NCBI GenBank assembly: GCA_022843385.1
Contig: JALHNT010000021.1
Location: 1-64,000 of the forward strand
DNA: 64,000 nt
Direction: 5' to 3'
Origin: Anaerolineae bacterium
GTDB lineage: Bacteria > Chloroflexota > Anaerolineae > Aggregatilineales > Phototrophicaceae
Shown here: positions 1 to 7,623 of the stretch, piece by piece
Numbering within the stretch: position 1 is the first letter of the stretch
Layout of the letters: the number at the start of each line of letters is the position of its first letter
Made by a program: the position numbers and the translations under genes
Notes under the pieces: generated by a model
What the model was told of the DNA's origin: nothing
The model's database searches: none
What the model saw: only the letters and a program-made list of their open reading frames with translations

Positions 1-99
1 AGGATTTCGATCCACTCCACCGCGCTTCCTGTCCACTTGCTACTTGACATTTAACACCGTATCTTGGCGGTGAGACTTTCATCCTTCGGTGTGTCCGCA

Positions 100-255
100 G
101 GTCATAGTCACTCTGTGGTGAATCCGTCTTTGAACCAGCAAAATCAGCAGCAAAGGGGGGTAGGGTCAATCAGCAGCACAAACATCTCTGCTTGCTCTCT
201 GTGTCCTCTGCGTCTCTGTGGTCGGTTCTCCTTCTTTCTTGGCATCTTGGCGGCT
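100..255. repeat. Repeat island I (modules shared with two other islands)
   Basis: Non-coding sequence in the first 324 bases, which hold no convincing gene before the ATG at 325. Positions 139-180 (poly-G core around ggggggtagggtcaatcagc) match the reverse complement of about 34299-34350. Positions 192-255, with the words ctctgtgtcctctgcgtctc and tctttcttggc, match 63752-63800 on the same strand and 34057-34120 on the opposite strand. Seen directly; the origin is unknown. An open frame runs through this stretch into the next gene, but it reads repeat-derived Cys/Leu-rich sequence and is not believable as protein. Bases 1-63 show nothing recognisable. Confidence 0.7.
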
Positions 256-324
256 CCCCGCCCTAACGAGACCTTCCGCGTTACAATAGAGGTGAGAGCG
301 CGACTCAGATCAAGGGGGATAACG

Positions 325-735
325 ATGAACCAGCTCGACCTGGAGGCCTTCACCGCGTCGCTGGATGACGTTCAGCGCGAAGAAAATTTCGGCTACACCT
401 TCTTCTTCGTGGGGGATGACCACCGCCTGCCCTTTGTGACGTTGTCGAATTCGGATAACGACTATGACCGGGTATCTAACCTAAACCGCGACGGCGTCTT
501 TCGTATCAATATCGGCATCAGCAAAGCCACCTTCGACTCGCTGCTGGCGGGGTCAGACCTGGACAAGCCGGACTACACGGCGCAGAATGTCTTCCTGCCA
601 CACCCGGAGTATGCCCGGCAGCACTTTGTCTGCATCCTGAATCCGGCTGGCGAAAACGAAGCCATGACCCAGACGCTCATTGCTGAGGCGCATTCGATAG
701 CGGCCTCGCGCCAGCAACGAAAGCGCGACTCATGA
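325..735 (+). CDS. DUF6194-like small protein
   Basis: A 136-residue protein with no signal peptide or membrane segment, so probably cytosolic. The layout resembles the DUF6194 family: an N-terminal acidic/aromatic part with NFGYTFFFVGDDHRLPF, then a central DYDRVSNLNRDGVFRINIGI segment, and a C-terminal half ending in HPEYARQHFVCILNP. No enzyme function is known to me for this family. The frame stays open back to position 64, but everything before 325 is repeat sequence; the ATG at 325 is preceded by an AAGGGGG ribosome-binding site, so this start is chosen. A TACAAT box at 282-287 could be a -10 element. The gene stands alone, upstream of an MFS gene with about 150 nt between. Family assignment is from memory of conserved words and is moderate. 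Confidence 0.6.
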   Translation: MNQLDLEAFTASLDDVQREENFGYTFFFVGDDHRLPFVTLSNSDNDYDRVSNLNRDGVFRINIGISKATFDSLLAGSDLDKPDYTAQNVFLPHPEYARQHFVCILNPAGENEAMTQTLIAEAHSIAASRQQRKRDS

Positions 736-827
736 TGGGTTCCGCTGCGATGCCGGGTGCAAGCTCAGGACAATCGAATGCTGTCCGTTCATTCACAACA
801 AGGCTTATCGCCTATGAACAAACCCAC

Positions 828-858
828 ATTGAACTAGGAACTAACAACTAACAACTAC
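828..858 (+). repeat. Short tandem word repeat, 5' side of the MFS gene
   Basis: Three overlapping copies of a word like aactaacaacta follow attgaacta. The same arrangement, same strand, occurs at 2356-2393 on the other side of the MFS gene. It lies only about 18 nt before that gene's ribosome-binding site. Confidence 0.7.
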
Positions 859-889
859 GGCTTCGGTTATTGGAAAAGAAGGATTGTTG

Positions 890-2197
890 ATGAACCTCTC
901 ACGTCGTTACAAATGGTTTGTGGTCGGGGTCTTTCTGGCCTTCATGCTGCTCCACCAGGCCGACAAGCTGCTGATCGGGCAGGTGCTGGGCGATATTCAG
1001 CGCGACTTTGGTATCAATGACACCGAGGCCGGGGCGATTGGCACCGGGGCATTGATCGTTGCCGCGATCTTCTATCCGTTTTGGGGCTATTGCTATGATC
1101 GTTTCGCCCGCGCCAAACTGCTGGCGCTGGCCTCCTTCATCTGGGGTGCGACCACCTCGCTCAGTGCGGTTGCTCCCAATTTCGGCAGCTTCTTCGCCGC
1201 CCGTGCCTCAACCGGCGTGGATGACGCCAGTTATCCCGGCTTGTACAGCCTGATCGCCGATTACTTCGGCCCGAAGACGCGCGGACGGGTTTTCGGCCTG
1301 TTGCAACTGACGGCACCGCTGGGCTTCGTGTTGAGTCTGGTGCTGGTGTTGACGCTCGACGCGCTGATCGGCTGGCGCAATATCTTCCTGCTGACCGGTG
1401 GCCTGGGCATTGTCGTCGGCCTGGTGATCTGGTTCGGCGTCCGTGAACTGCCGCGTGGCCGGGCGGAACCGGAATTGGAGTCGATGCCAGAGATCGCTGC
1501 CCATCACTTCGACTGGCAGGCGGCGCGTTCCCTGTTGCACAAACGCGCCTTGATCCCCTTGTTCGTCCAGGGTTTCTTCGGCGTGTTCCCGCTGAACGTC
1601 ATCACCTTCTGGTTCTTTAGCTATCTCGAACGGGAGCGCCAGTACGCCAGCGCGGTGGTGTTTCCCATCATGGCCGGCGCGGTCCTGACCATGAGCGCCG
1701 GGGCGGTGGTCGGTGGCTATATCGGGGATCGTCTGTTCCAGCGGACGCCGCGCGGGCGGTTGATGGTCAGCACCACCGGCGTCATCGCCAGCACCATCCT
1801 GCTCTTCATCACCCTGACGCTGCCCATGACCGCGCCACCGCTCCTCTTCGGCGTGATGCTGGCGTTGACCGGCTTCTTCGTCCTGTTCTCCGGCTCGAAC
1901 GTTGCGGCGACCATCCAGGATACGACGCTGCCGGAAGTCCGCAGCACGGCGCTCTCGGTGCAGTATTTTGTCGAGAACATCGGCGCGGCTTCAGCACCGC
2001 TGCTGGTCGGCGCACTCTCGACTCAGCCAGGCATCGGCTTGTCCAACGCCATCCTGATCGTCTGTCTGATTACCTATGTCCTGTGCGGCGCGGCGCTCTT
2101 CTTCGCTGTCTGGCGTGTGCCGGGGGATGTGCTGGAGTTACGCGCCCAGATGCGGGAACGCGCCGCCGAGTCGCAGGCGCTGAGTGCCGCGGATTGA
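890..2197 (+). CDS. MFS transporter
   Basis: A 435-residue integral membrane protein with about 12 predicted hydrophobic segments, typical length for the major facilitator superfamily. The loop after TM2 reads GYCYDRFARAKLL, a form of the MFS motif A; an acidic D-K pair in TM1 (HQADKLL) and the GVDDASYPGLYSLIADYF segment in TM4 resemble Spinster-like or sugar-phosphate-type MFS carriers. The substrate cannot be told. The frame opens at two TTG codons (884, 887) but ATG at 890 has AAGAAGGA six bases upstream and is the better start. No partner gene; it is bounded by near-identical short tandem repeats (828-858, 2356-2393) and a MITE-like element, so it may be a mobile or recombined cargo. The last residues are hydrophilic (MRERAAESQALS). 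Confidence 0.88.
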   Translation: MNLSRRYKWFVVGVFLAFMLLHQADKLLIGQVLGDIQRDFGINDTEAGAIGTGALIVAAIFYPFWGYCYDRFARAKLLALASFIWGATTSLSAVAPNFGSFFAARASTGVDDASYPGLYSLIADYFGPKTRGRVFGLLQLTAPLGFVLSLVLVLTLDALIGWRNIFLLTGGLGIVVGLVIWFGVRELPRGRAEPELESMPEIAAHHFDWQAARSLLHKRALIPLFVQGFFGVFPLNVITFWFFSYLERERQYASAVVFPIMAGAVLTMSAGAVVGGYIGDRLFQRTPRGRLMVSTTGVIASTILLFITLTLPMTAPPLLFGVMLALTGFFVLFSGSNVAATIQDTTLPEVRSTALSVQYFVENIGAASAPLLVGALSTQPGIGLSNAILIVCLITYVLCGAALFFAVWRVPGDVLELRAQMRERAAESQALSAAD

Positions 2198-2221
2198 GGC
2201 GAGTCGTACTGATGTTGTTTT

Positions 2222-2317
2222 TCTCCCCTCACCCCACGCTACGTTCACGACCTCTCCCCTTCTCCCACTGGGAGAAGGGGCGGGGGGGATGAGAGCTAAA
2301 AGTGCATAACAGGCTCT
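2222..2317 (-). mobile_element. MITE-like element, partial copy
   Basis: Carries a perfect hairpin at 2256-2280 (ccccttctccca / tgggagaagggg) and ends in gtgcataacaggctct at 2302-2317. Both the hairpin and the end sequence are found in the complete copy at 33848-33992 on the opposite strand. This copy lacks the second terminal repeat, so it is truncated on its left side, about 25 nt after the MFS stop codon. The hairpin could also act as a terminator for the MFS gene, although no T-tract follows. Confidence 0.7.
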
Positions 2318-2355
2318 CTGGGAAAAGAGCGGTTCAACGCTGGGTACAGACCTGT

Positions 2356-2393
2356 ATTGAACCAAGAACTAACAACTAACAACTAGGAACTAG
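2356..2393 (+). repeat. Short tandem word repeat, 3' side of the MFS gene
   Basis: Same words and strand as 828-858: attgaac, then aactaacaactaacaacta and further gaacta units. It sits between the MITE-like element and the 3' end of proS. Confidence 0.7.
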
Positions 2394-2406
2394 AAACGAC
2401 ACCCGG

Positions 2407-4173
2407 TTAATCCCGATACTCAACCGTCCGAATCTGGGCATCCAGCTCTGTCCACAGATCGCGCAGCTCGGTCTGAAGGCGTGTCACCACCTCCGCCAGC
2501 GGCACCAGATCAATCTCGCCGCTGTCACGTCGCTTCAGCTCGACGCCGCCTTTTTCCAGCGATTTCTTGCTGAGGGTGATCCGCAGTGGCAGGCCGATCA
2601 GATCAGCATCATTGAACTTGACCCCGGCGCGTTCGTCCCGGTCATCGTACAGCACCTCGATCTGAGCCGCCCGGAGCGCGGTGTACAGCTCCTCAGCCGC
2701 AGCCCGCGCCGCTTCGTCCGGGATCAGCACCAGATAGACGTGATACGGCGCAACCGAGACCGGCCACATCAACCCTTTGTCATCATGATGCTCTTCGGCG
2801 ACGCAGGCCAGCAAGCGTCCGATGCCGATGCCGTAGGATCCCATGATGACCGGCTGACTTTTGCCCTCTTTATCCAGAAAGGTACAGCCCAGGCTGTCGC
2901 TGTAGCGGGTGCCGAGCTTGAAGATGTTGCCCACTTCCACCCCACGAGTGGCTTCCAGCGGTTTGCCACAGATCGGGCAGGGGTCACCTTCCTGCGCTGC
3001 CACAATATCGGCTACGATGTCGGCCTGATAATCGCGTCCGTAATTGACGTTGATGAAGTGATACCCGGCGTCGTTAGCTCCAGCCACCAGATTGGGCGAC
3101 TGAGGGATCAGATCATCGACCACCACCAGCGCATTCCGAACGCCGATCGGTGACCCATAACCGGCTACCGCGCCGGTCGCCTTGATCTCATCCTCTCGTG
3201 CCGGGCGCATCTGCTTGGCCTTGACGGCGTTCGCCAGCTTGGTTTCGTTGACTTCCATATCGCCGCGCACAATCGCCAGCACGAACGTCTCGACATCCTG
3301 CTGCCCTTCGTTAATGGTCGCCATCATGAACACGGCTTTGGCGGTTTGCGACTGCGGCACACGGAGGAATTGTGCCAGTGCCTCTATCGTGGTGGTGTTA
3401 GGGGTGGCGATCTTTTCGATGTCCATCAGCGTCGTCTGACCGGGGGCGGCCGTCTTCTGGAAGCGTGCCACCTCCCGGTTGGCGGCATAGCCACTCTCCC
3501 GGCACATCAGCAGCGTGTCCTCGCCGATGGGGGTCAGGTACATGAACTCATGCGCCAGTCGCCCGCCCATCATGCCCGTGTCGGATTTAACCGCCATCAC
3601 CGGCAGCCCGCAGCGGCCATAGATGCGAAAGTAGGCGCTGTAATGGGCGCGATACTGGTTGTCCAGCCCGTCCCAATCGGCATCCAGGCTATAGCTGTCT
3701 TTCATGGTGAACTCACGCACCCGGATCAGTCCGGCGCGGGGGCGCGGCTCGTCCCGCCACTTGGTCTGGAGATGATAGAGCAGGGCGGGGAGCTGCCGGT
3801 ACGAGCGAATCTCTTTCCGCACCAGATCGCCGATGACTTCTTCATGGGTCATCGCCAGCACCATATCGCGTTCCGCTCGATCCTTGAATCGCCCCATCTC
3901 CGGGCCAATCTGATACCAGCGGTGGGTTTCCTGCCAGACTTCTGCCGGATGCACCACCGGCATGGTGATCTCCTGACCGCCGATAGCATCCATTTCCTGG
4001 CGTACAATCTGTTCGATCTTGGTCAAAGCGCGTCGCGCCAGTGGCAGATAGCTGAAGATGCCGGCGGCCAGCGGGCGAATGAACCCGGCGCGCAGCAGCA
4101 GTTGATGACTGACGACCTCGGTATCGCCCGGCGCTTCTCGCAGGGTCTGGCTGAAAAGCTGGCTCATCCGCAT
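2407..4173 (-). CDS. proS: Prolyl-tRNA synthetase
   Basis: Cytosolic class II aminoacyl-tRNA synthetase that charges tRNA-Pro with proline. 588 residues, normal for the bacterial type with an insertion editing domain. Motif 1 lies around residues 40-75 (LARRALTKIEQIVRQEM...MPVVHP), motif 2 around 139-160 (KWRDEPRPRAGLIRVREFTMKD), the YbaK-like cis-editing insertion around 230-390, motif 3 at about 443-458 (MGSYGIGIGRLLA) and the HGTP anticodon-binding domain from about 475 to the end. GGAGGTCAC lies 11 nt upstream of the first ATG; the second ATG (residue 3) would be farther away, so 4173 is kept. A promoter with an extended -10 box lies at 4222-4227. No adjacent functional partner; the xis-like genes upstream are on the same strand and end at 4258. 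Confidence 0.98.
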   Translation of the reverse strand: MRMSQLFSQTLREAPGDTEVVSHQLLLRAGFIRPLAAGIFSYLPLARRALTKIEQIVRQEMDAIGGQEITMPVVHPAEVWQETHRWYQIGPEMGRFKDRAERDMVLAMTHEEVIGDLVRKEIRSYRQLPALLYHLQTKWRDEPRPRAGLIRVREFTMKDSYSLDADWDGLDNQYRAHYSAYFRIYGRCGLPVMAVKSDTGMMGGRLAHEFMYLTPIGEDTLLMCRESGYAANREVARFQKTAAPGQTTLMDIEKIATPNTTTIEALAQFLRVPQSQTAKAVFMMATINEGQQDVETFVLAIVRGDMEVNETKLANAVKAKQMRPAREDEIKATGAVAGYGSPIGVRNALVVVDDLIPQSPNLVAGANDAGYHFINVNYGRDYQADIVADIVAAQEGDPCPICGKPLEATRGVEVGNIFKLGTRYSDSLGCTFLDKEGKSQPVIMGSYGIGIGRLLACVAEEHHDDKGLMWPVSVAPYHVYLVLIPDEAARAAAEELYTALRAAQIEVLYDDRDERAGVKFNDADLIGLPLRITLSKKSLEKGGVELKRRDSGEIDLVPLAEVVTRLQTELRDLWTELDAQIRTVEYRD

Positions 4174-4221
4174 GGCTGCTGTGACCTCCTGATGGCGATA
4201 GGATTGGCACTTCAGCGGCGC

Positions 4222-4230
4222 ATTATACCA
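4222..4230 (-). promoter_or_regulatory. Extended -10 promoter of proS
   Basis: On the minus strand reads TGG-TATAAT-GCG, a perfect TATAAT with the TGN extension. No good -35 hexamer is seen 16-18 nt upstream, as is common with extended -10 promoters. It lies about 50 nt before the proS start. Confidence 0.6.
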
Positions 4231-4257
4231 TGTAGGAGGCGGGGTGGGTCAGAAGGG

Positions 4258-4569
4258 TCACACCGTTTGTTGTTCAGGTGGGATGACCTCGCCCGCATAG
4301 GCCAGCACAATCTGCTGCCGGGGGATGCCGGCCTGCACCAGCGCATCCACCAGCGGCTTATTGTTTGAGTCATACTCAATCACGACCTGATCGCCAGCTA
4401 TTCGAGCGATCAGGTCTGCGCCAACCCAACGCTCGGTCTTCCCGGTAGCGACTGAAACAACAGCGAAGACCTGATTGGCCTCATCCACTGTCATATAACT
4501 CCAGCCATTCAACATGCGTCCAGCATAAGCGGCGACTTCGCGGCGGGTGATTTCGGCTAATGTTTCCAT
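4258..4569 (-). CDS. XisI-like protein (copy 1)
   Basis: A 103-residue soluble protein of the XisI (fdxN element excision controlling factor) family. Recognised from the layout: an N-terminal helix, a SYMTVDEANQVFAVVSV strand pair, ERWVGADLIARIAGDQVVIEYDSNNKPLVDALV, and the family-typical C-terminal block AGIPRQQIVLAYAGE. XisI proteins pair with XisH, which here is two genes upstream; the two were first named from excision of a heterocyst DNA element, but they are common outside Nostoc where no such element exists, and a toxin-antitoxin-like or nuclease/inhibitor role has been suggested. This copy follows copy 2 after 12 nt. Its C-terminal third is identical to copy 2 at the DNA level over 69 bp while the N-terminal parts are very different. 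Confidence 0.85.
   Translation of the reverse strand: METLAEITRREVAAYAGRMLNGWSYMTVDEANQVFAVVSVATGKTERWVGADLIARIAGDQVVIEYDSNNKPLVDALVQAGIPRQQIVLAYAGEVIPPEQQTV
4291..4359. repeat. 69-bp perfect direct repeat with 4624-4692
   Basis: The 3' parts of the two xisI genes are identical base for base over 69 nt (4291-4359 and 4624-4692), in the same reading frame, encoding KPLVDALVQAGIPRQQIVLAYAG. Sequence outside this block differs strongly. Recent gene conversion or an unequal crossover product is the simplest explanation. Confidence 0.92.
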
Positions 4570-4581
4570 TGGATGATCCGC

Positions 4582-4902
4582 TCAGGTAACCTCATGATCT
4601 GCTTGGGTATTTGTTATCGTTTCGCCCGCATAGGCCAGCACAATCTGCTGCCGGGGGATGCCGGCCTGCACCAGCGCATCCACCAGCGGCTTGTCGTTCG
4701 TATCTTTCTCAATCAGGATGTGGTCGTTTATCAACCGGGCGGCGAGCGTCGTCTCGGCAAATTGATGTCCGTTTTCTTCCCCGACAGATAAAATCGCAAA
4801 CACATTTTCACCTGAGCTCATCAGCAGGTAACTGGTCTCATGATAACCGTTGCCACTGTATCCAGACATGGCCGTTTGCAGGGTGTGTTTTAGTCGATCC
4901 AT
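4582..4902 (-). CDS. XisI-like protein (copy 2)
   Basis: 106 residues, XisI family, directly downstream of xisH and overlapping its end by 13 nt, which implies translational coupling and a 1:1 partnership. The N-terminal 60 residues (MDRLKHTLQTAMSGYSGNGY...) differ from copy 1, while residues from about 79 on (KPLVDALVQAGIPRQQIVLAYAGE) are the same; a short acidic tail TITNTQADHEVT follows. Because this copy overlaps xisH, it is the likelier cognate partner; copy 1 may be a second specificity or a decoy. Function is inferred from family only. Confidence 0.85.
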   Translation of the reverse strand: MDRLKHTLQTAMSGYSGNGYHETSYLLMSSGENVFAILSVGEENGHQFAETTLAARLINDHILIEKDTNDKPLVDALVQAGIPRQQIVLAYAGETITNTQADHEVT

Positions 4903-5297
4903 TGCACGACTTCCTCTCTCTCTGGATCAAAAATCAAGACCTTGATGTGGAGTTCTTGAAGAACCAATTGTCCAATCTCTTCGCTCAAAAGCTGCTGAGA
5001 AGCCTGAGTCGGAACCGCGAGATAGAGATCAATTTTGGGACCTTTTTCATTCAATATTACCCGATATACCAGGTATTGTCCGACGACCGAATAAAAGTAG
5101 TCAATCGGAGAAGGTGTGTTCTCAAATCCCTTGATTTCAACCAGAATAGCTGCTTCGCCGGATGGCTTGCGGGCTTGCAGGTCAATCCAAAACCGTCTTT
5201 GACCGACGCGTAATCGAACTTGTTCAGCTTCAATCACCCAGCCGTCTTTCTCAAGAGCGCGAGCGACCACAGCATGATACTTGTCATGGGCAGGCAT
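4890..5297 (-). CDS. XisH-like protein (PD-(D/E)XK nuclease fold)
   Basis: 135 residues. The opening MPAHDKYHAVVARALEKDGW is the classic XisH start. The family has a restriction-endonuclease-like fold; the acidic signature is visible as D39 (RRFWIDLQ) and E54-x-K56 (ILVEIKGF), so the catalytic residues look intact. C-terminal part ends in LIFDPEREEVVQWID. It heads a leftward group xisH-xisI2-xisI1, 3 nt after the MazG-like gene. Known: XisH and XisI were required for fdxN element excision in Anabaena. Inferred: with no integrase or excision element here, this is likelier a nuclease/inhibitor pair acting in defence or addiction. Confidence 0.87.
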   Translation of the reverse strand: MPAHDKYHAVVARALEKDGWVIEAEQVRLRVGQRRFWIDLQARKPSGEAAILVEIKGFENTPSPIDYFYSVVGQYLVYRVILNEKGPKIDLYLAVPTQASQQLLSEEIGQLVLQELHIKVLIFDPEREEVVQWID

Positions 5298-5300
5298 GAA

Positions 5301-5603
5301 TCACTTCTCCCAACTGCGACCGTGATTGATGTCGAGCTTATCCATTACTGCCTGACCGAGGTCAATCTCGTGCAGGCTGGCAAGCTGCAACAGATAGAGC
5401 AGGACATCGGCCAGTTCGCCGGCGAGTTCCTGCTTGTCCGGCGCACTGTCTCCCCACTGGAAATGTTCCAGCACCTCACTGGCTTCCAGCACCAGCGAGA
5501 TCGCCAGATTCTTCGGCGTCTGCGGATGCGGTGAATCGGGTTGATACCAGCCCTTGCTCTCAACGAACTGGTGCATGGCGGTTTCGAGGGTTTTGATGTC
5601 CAC
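5301..5603 (-). CDS. MazG-like nucleotide pyrophosphohydrolase
   Basis: 100 residues, single all-alpha NTP-PPase domain of the MazG/RS21-C6 class, which cleaves (d)NTPs to (d)NMP and pyrophosphate and removes non-canonical nucleotides. The metal-binding signature EXXE...EXXD is complete: E40-E43 (LEASEVLEHF) and E63-D66 (GELADVLLYLL). Start is GTG at 5603, with GGAGC six nt upstream. It lies 10 nt after the end of the large membrane protein gene and 3 nt before xisH, so it may be co-transcribed with either side. Exact nucleotide preference (dCTP-type is frequent in this subgroup) cannot be read from sequence. Confidence 0.85.
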   Translation of the reverse strand: MDIKTLETAMHQFVESKGWYQPDSPHPQTPKNLAISLVLEASEVLEHFQWGDSAPDKQELAGELADVLLYLLQLASLHEIDLGQAVMDKLDINHGRSWEK

Positions 5604-5616
5604 TGGCTTGCTCCGT

Positions 5617-7623
5617 TTAGCGCGGGTTTAGCTGGGCAGGTTCGTTGCCCCAGAAGGGGAACAGAGTCTCGGTGTTGCCCTGATAGGGGATGGGGATCAG
5701 GTTGTTCTCATAGGGTGCGCCCGCCGCATCCGTCGCCAGCAGCCGTTCGCCATCGCTCTGGCGATACACACCCAGCCGGGCATAGCACGACTCGTCTCGG
5801 TAAGGGCGGCTCAGGCGGACTTCGCGCAGATCGGTCTGGTTTTCACCCGGCGTCCAGAAGGCAAAGGGATAGGTTTCGCCCCAGGGCGCAGCATCGACAT
5901 TGCCCACCAGTTCGCCATCACAGAAGATATGGACGAAAGGCTGGGCCGGCTGTGGCGCATTGACTCGCCAGCGCAGCCGAATCTGCATCCCCTGAATGGC
6001 CGGGGCATACACTATCTCAAGCTGGCTCAGTGTGATCTCGTCATTGCCGAACCGCGCGATCACTGTGTCCGGCCCAGGCTGATCGGCTTGCCCGACGTAG
6101 ACCGGATAGAAGCTGCGCCCGACGAACTGCGTCACATAGAGATGCCGCCCGGATTGTATGACGTTCAGCAGGCCATTCAGATCAACCTCTGGGTCATGCG
6201 CGTACATCGAGTAGCCATCGGTGCGGAGCAGTTGATTGTAGCGGATTGTTTGAAGATCCTGCGGCCAGATGCTGCTGTTGACCCAGATCTGTCGCCCATA
6301 ATCTGTCGCGCGGAACATCATGGCTGCGCCTTCTGTGCCGCGCAGGAACATCTGCTGACCATCGACAGGTGTCAGGTAATCCGGCGCGTTGACCAGCAGT
6401 AATGGTGTCTGTTCTGCCGACTCCGGTTGGTTGACCATGAGCGCGTTCAGGCGGCGCATGTAGGCATCCTGCAATTCAAAGTGATCGCGCCGTCCGATCA
6501 GAAAGATCAGGCTGACCGCGAGGGCTAACCCGACAACCCCACCCGCGATCAGCTTGCCCGGCCAGCCAGCCCTCCCGACGGCGACCAGCGTCACCGCCCA
6601 GAACAGGCTGATGCCCACCGAGGCGAACACCAGGATGCGCGGCGAGCCGGAGACATAATGCTGGTCGAGCATCAACACAGCAGGCGTGATTGCCAGGATG
6701 AACCAGACCAATCCATAGAGGGCGATATATCCCTCCGACGATTGACGCCGCCATAGGTGATAGAGCATCAAGGGAAGCAGGATGACCCCGGCTAACAGGA
6801 ACATGAAAGGTGGGGCCGGTGTCCCTATAATGAAGCGGCGGACGACGGCTGCGGCGGGATAGACCGGCGCTTGCAGCACCGTCGCCAGCGATTGGGTGAT
6901 ATTCTCCAGGTCTTGCAACCCGCCGACGCTGGAAGCCAGCGGCACGATCTGGCGCAGGATGAGATAGATGGTGGTGATGACGGTCAAGGGCAGGAGCAGC
7001 AGGGCAGCCCGACTCCGCAGCCGGGTGAAGATCGTCAGGCGATAGATCGTCAGCAGGAGCAAACCCAAGACCGGCACGATCAGCACGCCATTTTCCTGAT
7101 TGAAGGTTCCCCAGAACGCTGCGACCAGCGCCCCGGCTAACCAGCGCTGTTGCCCAGTGTCGATCCAGCGCAGTCCACACCACAGCGTCAGCAGCACGCA
7201 CAGAATCAGGACGAGGTGCATCATTGCCCCGACCAGTGTCACCGTCTGATAGCTGAACGGGAACAGGACAAACCCCATCCCCGCCAGTGCACCGACCCAT
7301 TCGCGCTGCTGATGGGCAATCCGCCGCGCCAGCATCCCCACCATCACACCGGCCAGGCCGAACAACACGACATTCAGCCAGTGCAGTCCGACCGGATCAT
7401 AGAATCCGGCGAGCAGGCGGGCGACCTTATATAAAGAAAAGATGGCCGGGCGATAGTAGAAGTAGGCGTAACTGCCGCCCCATTGATCCAGCCCGGTGAA
7501 GACTTCGGTCATATGGAAGTGGGGGCCATCATCCAGAAACAGGACGAGGCTGACGGTGTAACCGTACAGGGCAACGGCCAGCAGCAGCGGCGCAGCCCGC
7601 AACAGGTAACGACTAATAGGCAT
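5617..7623 (-). CDS. Polytopic membrane protein, GT-C-like, surface polysaccharide cluster
   Basis: 668 residues with about 11 hydrophobic segments in the first 430 residues and a soluble extracytoplasmic C-terminal part of about 230 residues. The first external loop has paired aspartates (LFLDDGPHFHMTE), a feature of GT-C glycosyltransferases that use lipid-linked sugars, but no family signature is strong enough to name it. The start at ATG 7623 overlaps the end of the sugar-phosphate transferase gene by 11 nt; earlier in-frame codons fall inside that gene. Last gene of the three overlapping genes GT2-GPT-this. The C-terminal domain (residues about 560-650) is beta-rich and may bind glycan. 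Function inferred from context: polymerisation or transfer of a lipid-linked glycan. Confidence 0.75.
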   Translation of the reverse strand: MPISRYLLRAAPLLLAVALYGYTVSLVLFLDDGPHFHMTEVFTGLDQWGGSYAYFYYRPAIFSLYKVARLLAGFYDPVGLHWLNVVLFGLAGVMVGMLARRIAHQQREWVGALAGMGFVLFPFSYQTVTLVGAMMHLVLILCVLLTLWCGLRWIDTGQQRWLAGALVAAFWGTFNQENGVLIVPVLGLLLLTIYRLTIFTRLRSRAALLLLPLTVITTIYLILRQIVPLASSVGGLQDLENITQSLATVLQAPVYPAAAVVRRFIIGTPAPPFMFLLAGVILLPLMLYHLWRRQSSEGYIALYGLVWFILAITPAVLMLDQHYVSGSPRILVFASVGISLFWAVTLVAVGRAGWPGKLIAGGVVGLALAVSLIFLIGRRDHFELQDAYMRRLNALMVNQPESAEQTPLLLVNAPDYLTPVDGQQMFLRGTEGAAMMFRATDYGRQIWVNSSIWPQDLQTIRYNQLLRTDGYSMYAHDPEVDLNGLLNVIQSGRHLYVTQFVGRSFYPVYVGQADQPGPDTVIARFGNDEITLSQLEIVYAPAIQGMQIRLRWRVNAPQPAQPFVHIFCDGELVGNVDAAPWGETYPFAFWTPGENQTDLREVRLSRPYRDESCYARLGVYRQSDGERLLATDAAGAPYENNLIPIPYQGNTETLFPFWGNEPAQLNPR

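Noticed and set aside
1..25. tRNA 3' part at the window start (minus strand GGATCGAAATCC)
   Set aside because: The arm has a 4-bp stem and 4-nt loop and does not fit a T-arm; no other arms are seen.
64..324. N-terminal extension of the DUF6194-like protein
   Set aside because: The extension is encoded by repeat-island sequence and the ATG at 325 has its own good ribosome-binding site.
3346..4368. A 340-codon rightward frame opposite proS
   Set aside because: Antisense to a certain tRNA synthetase gene; no start signal and no family features.
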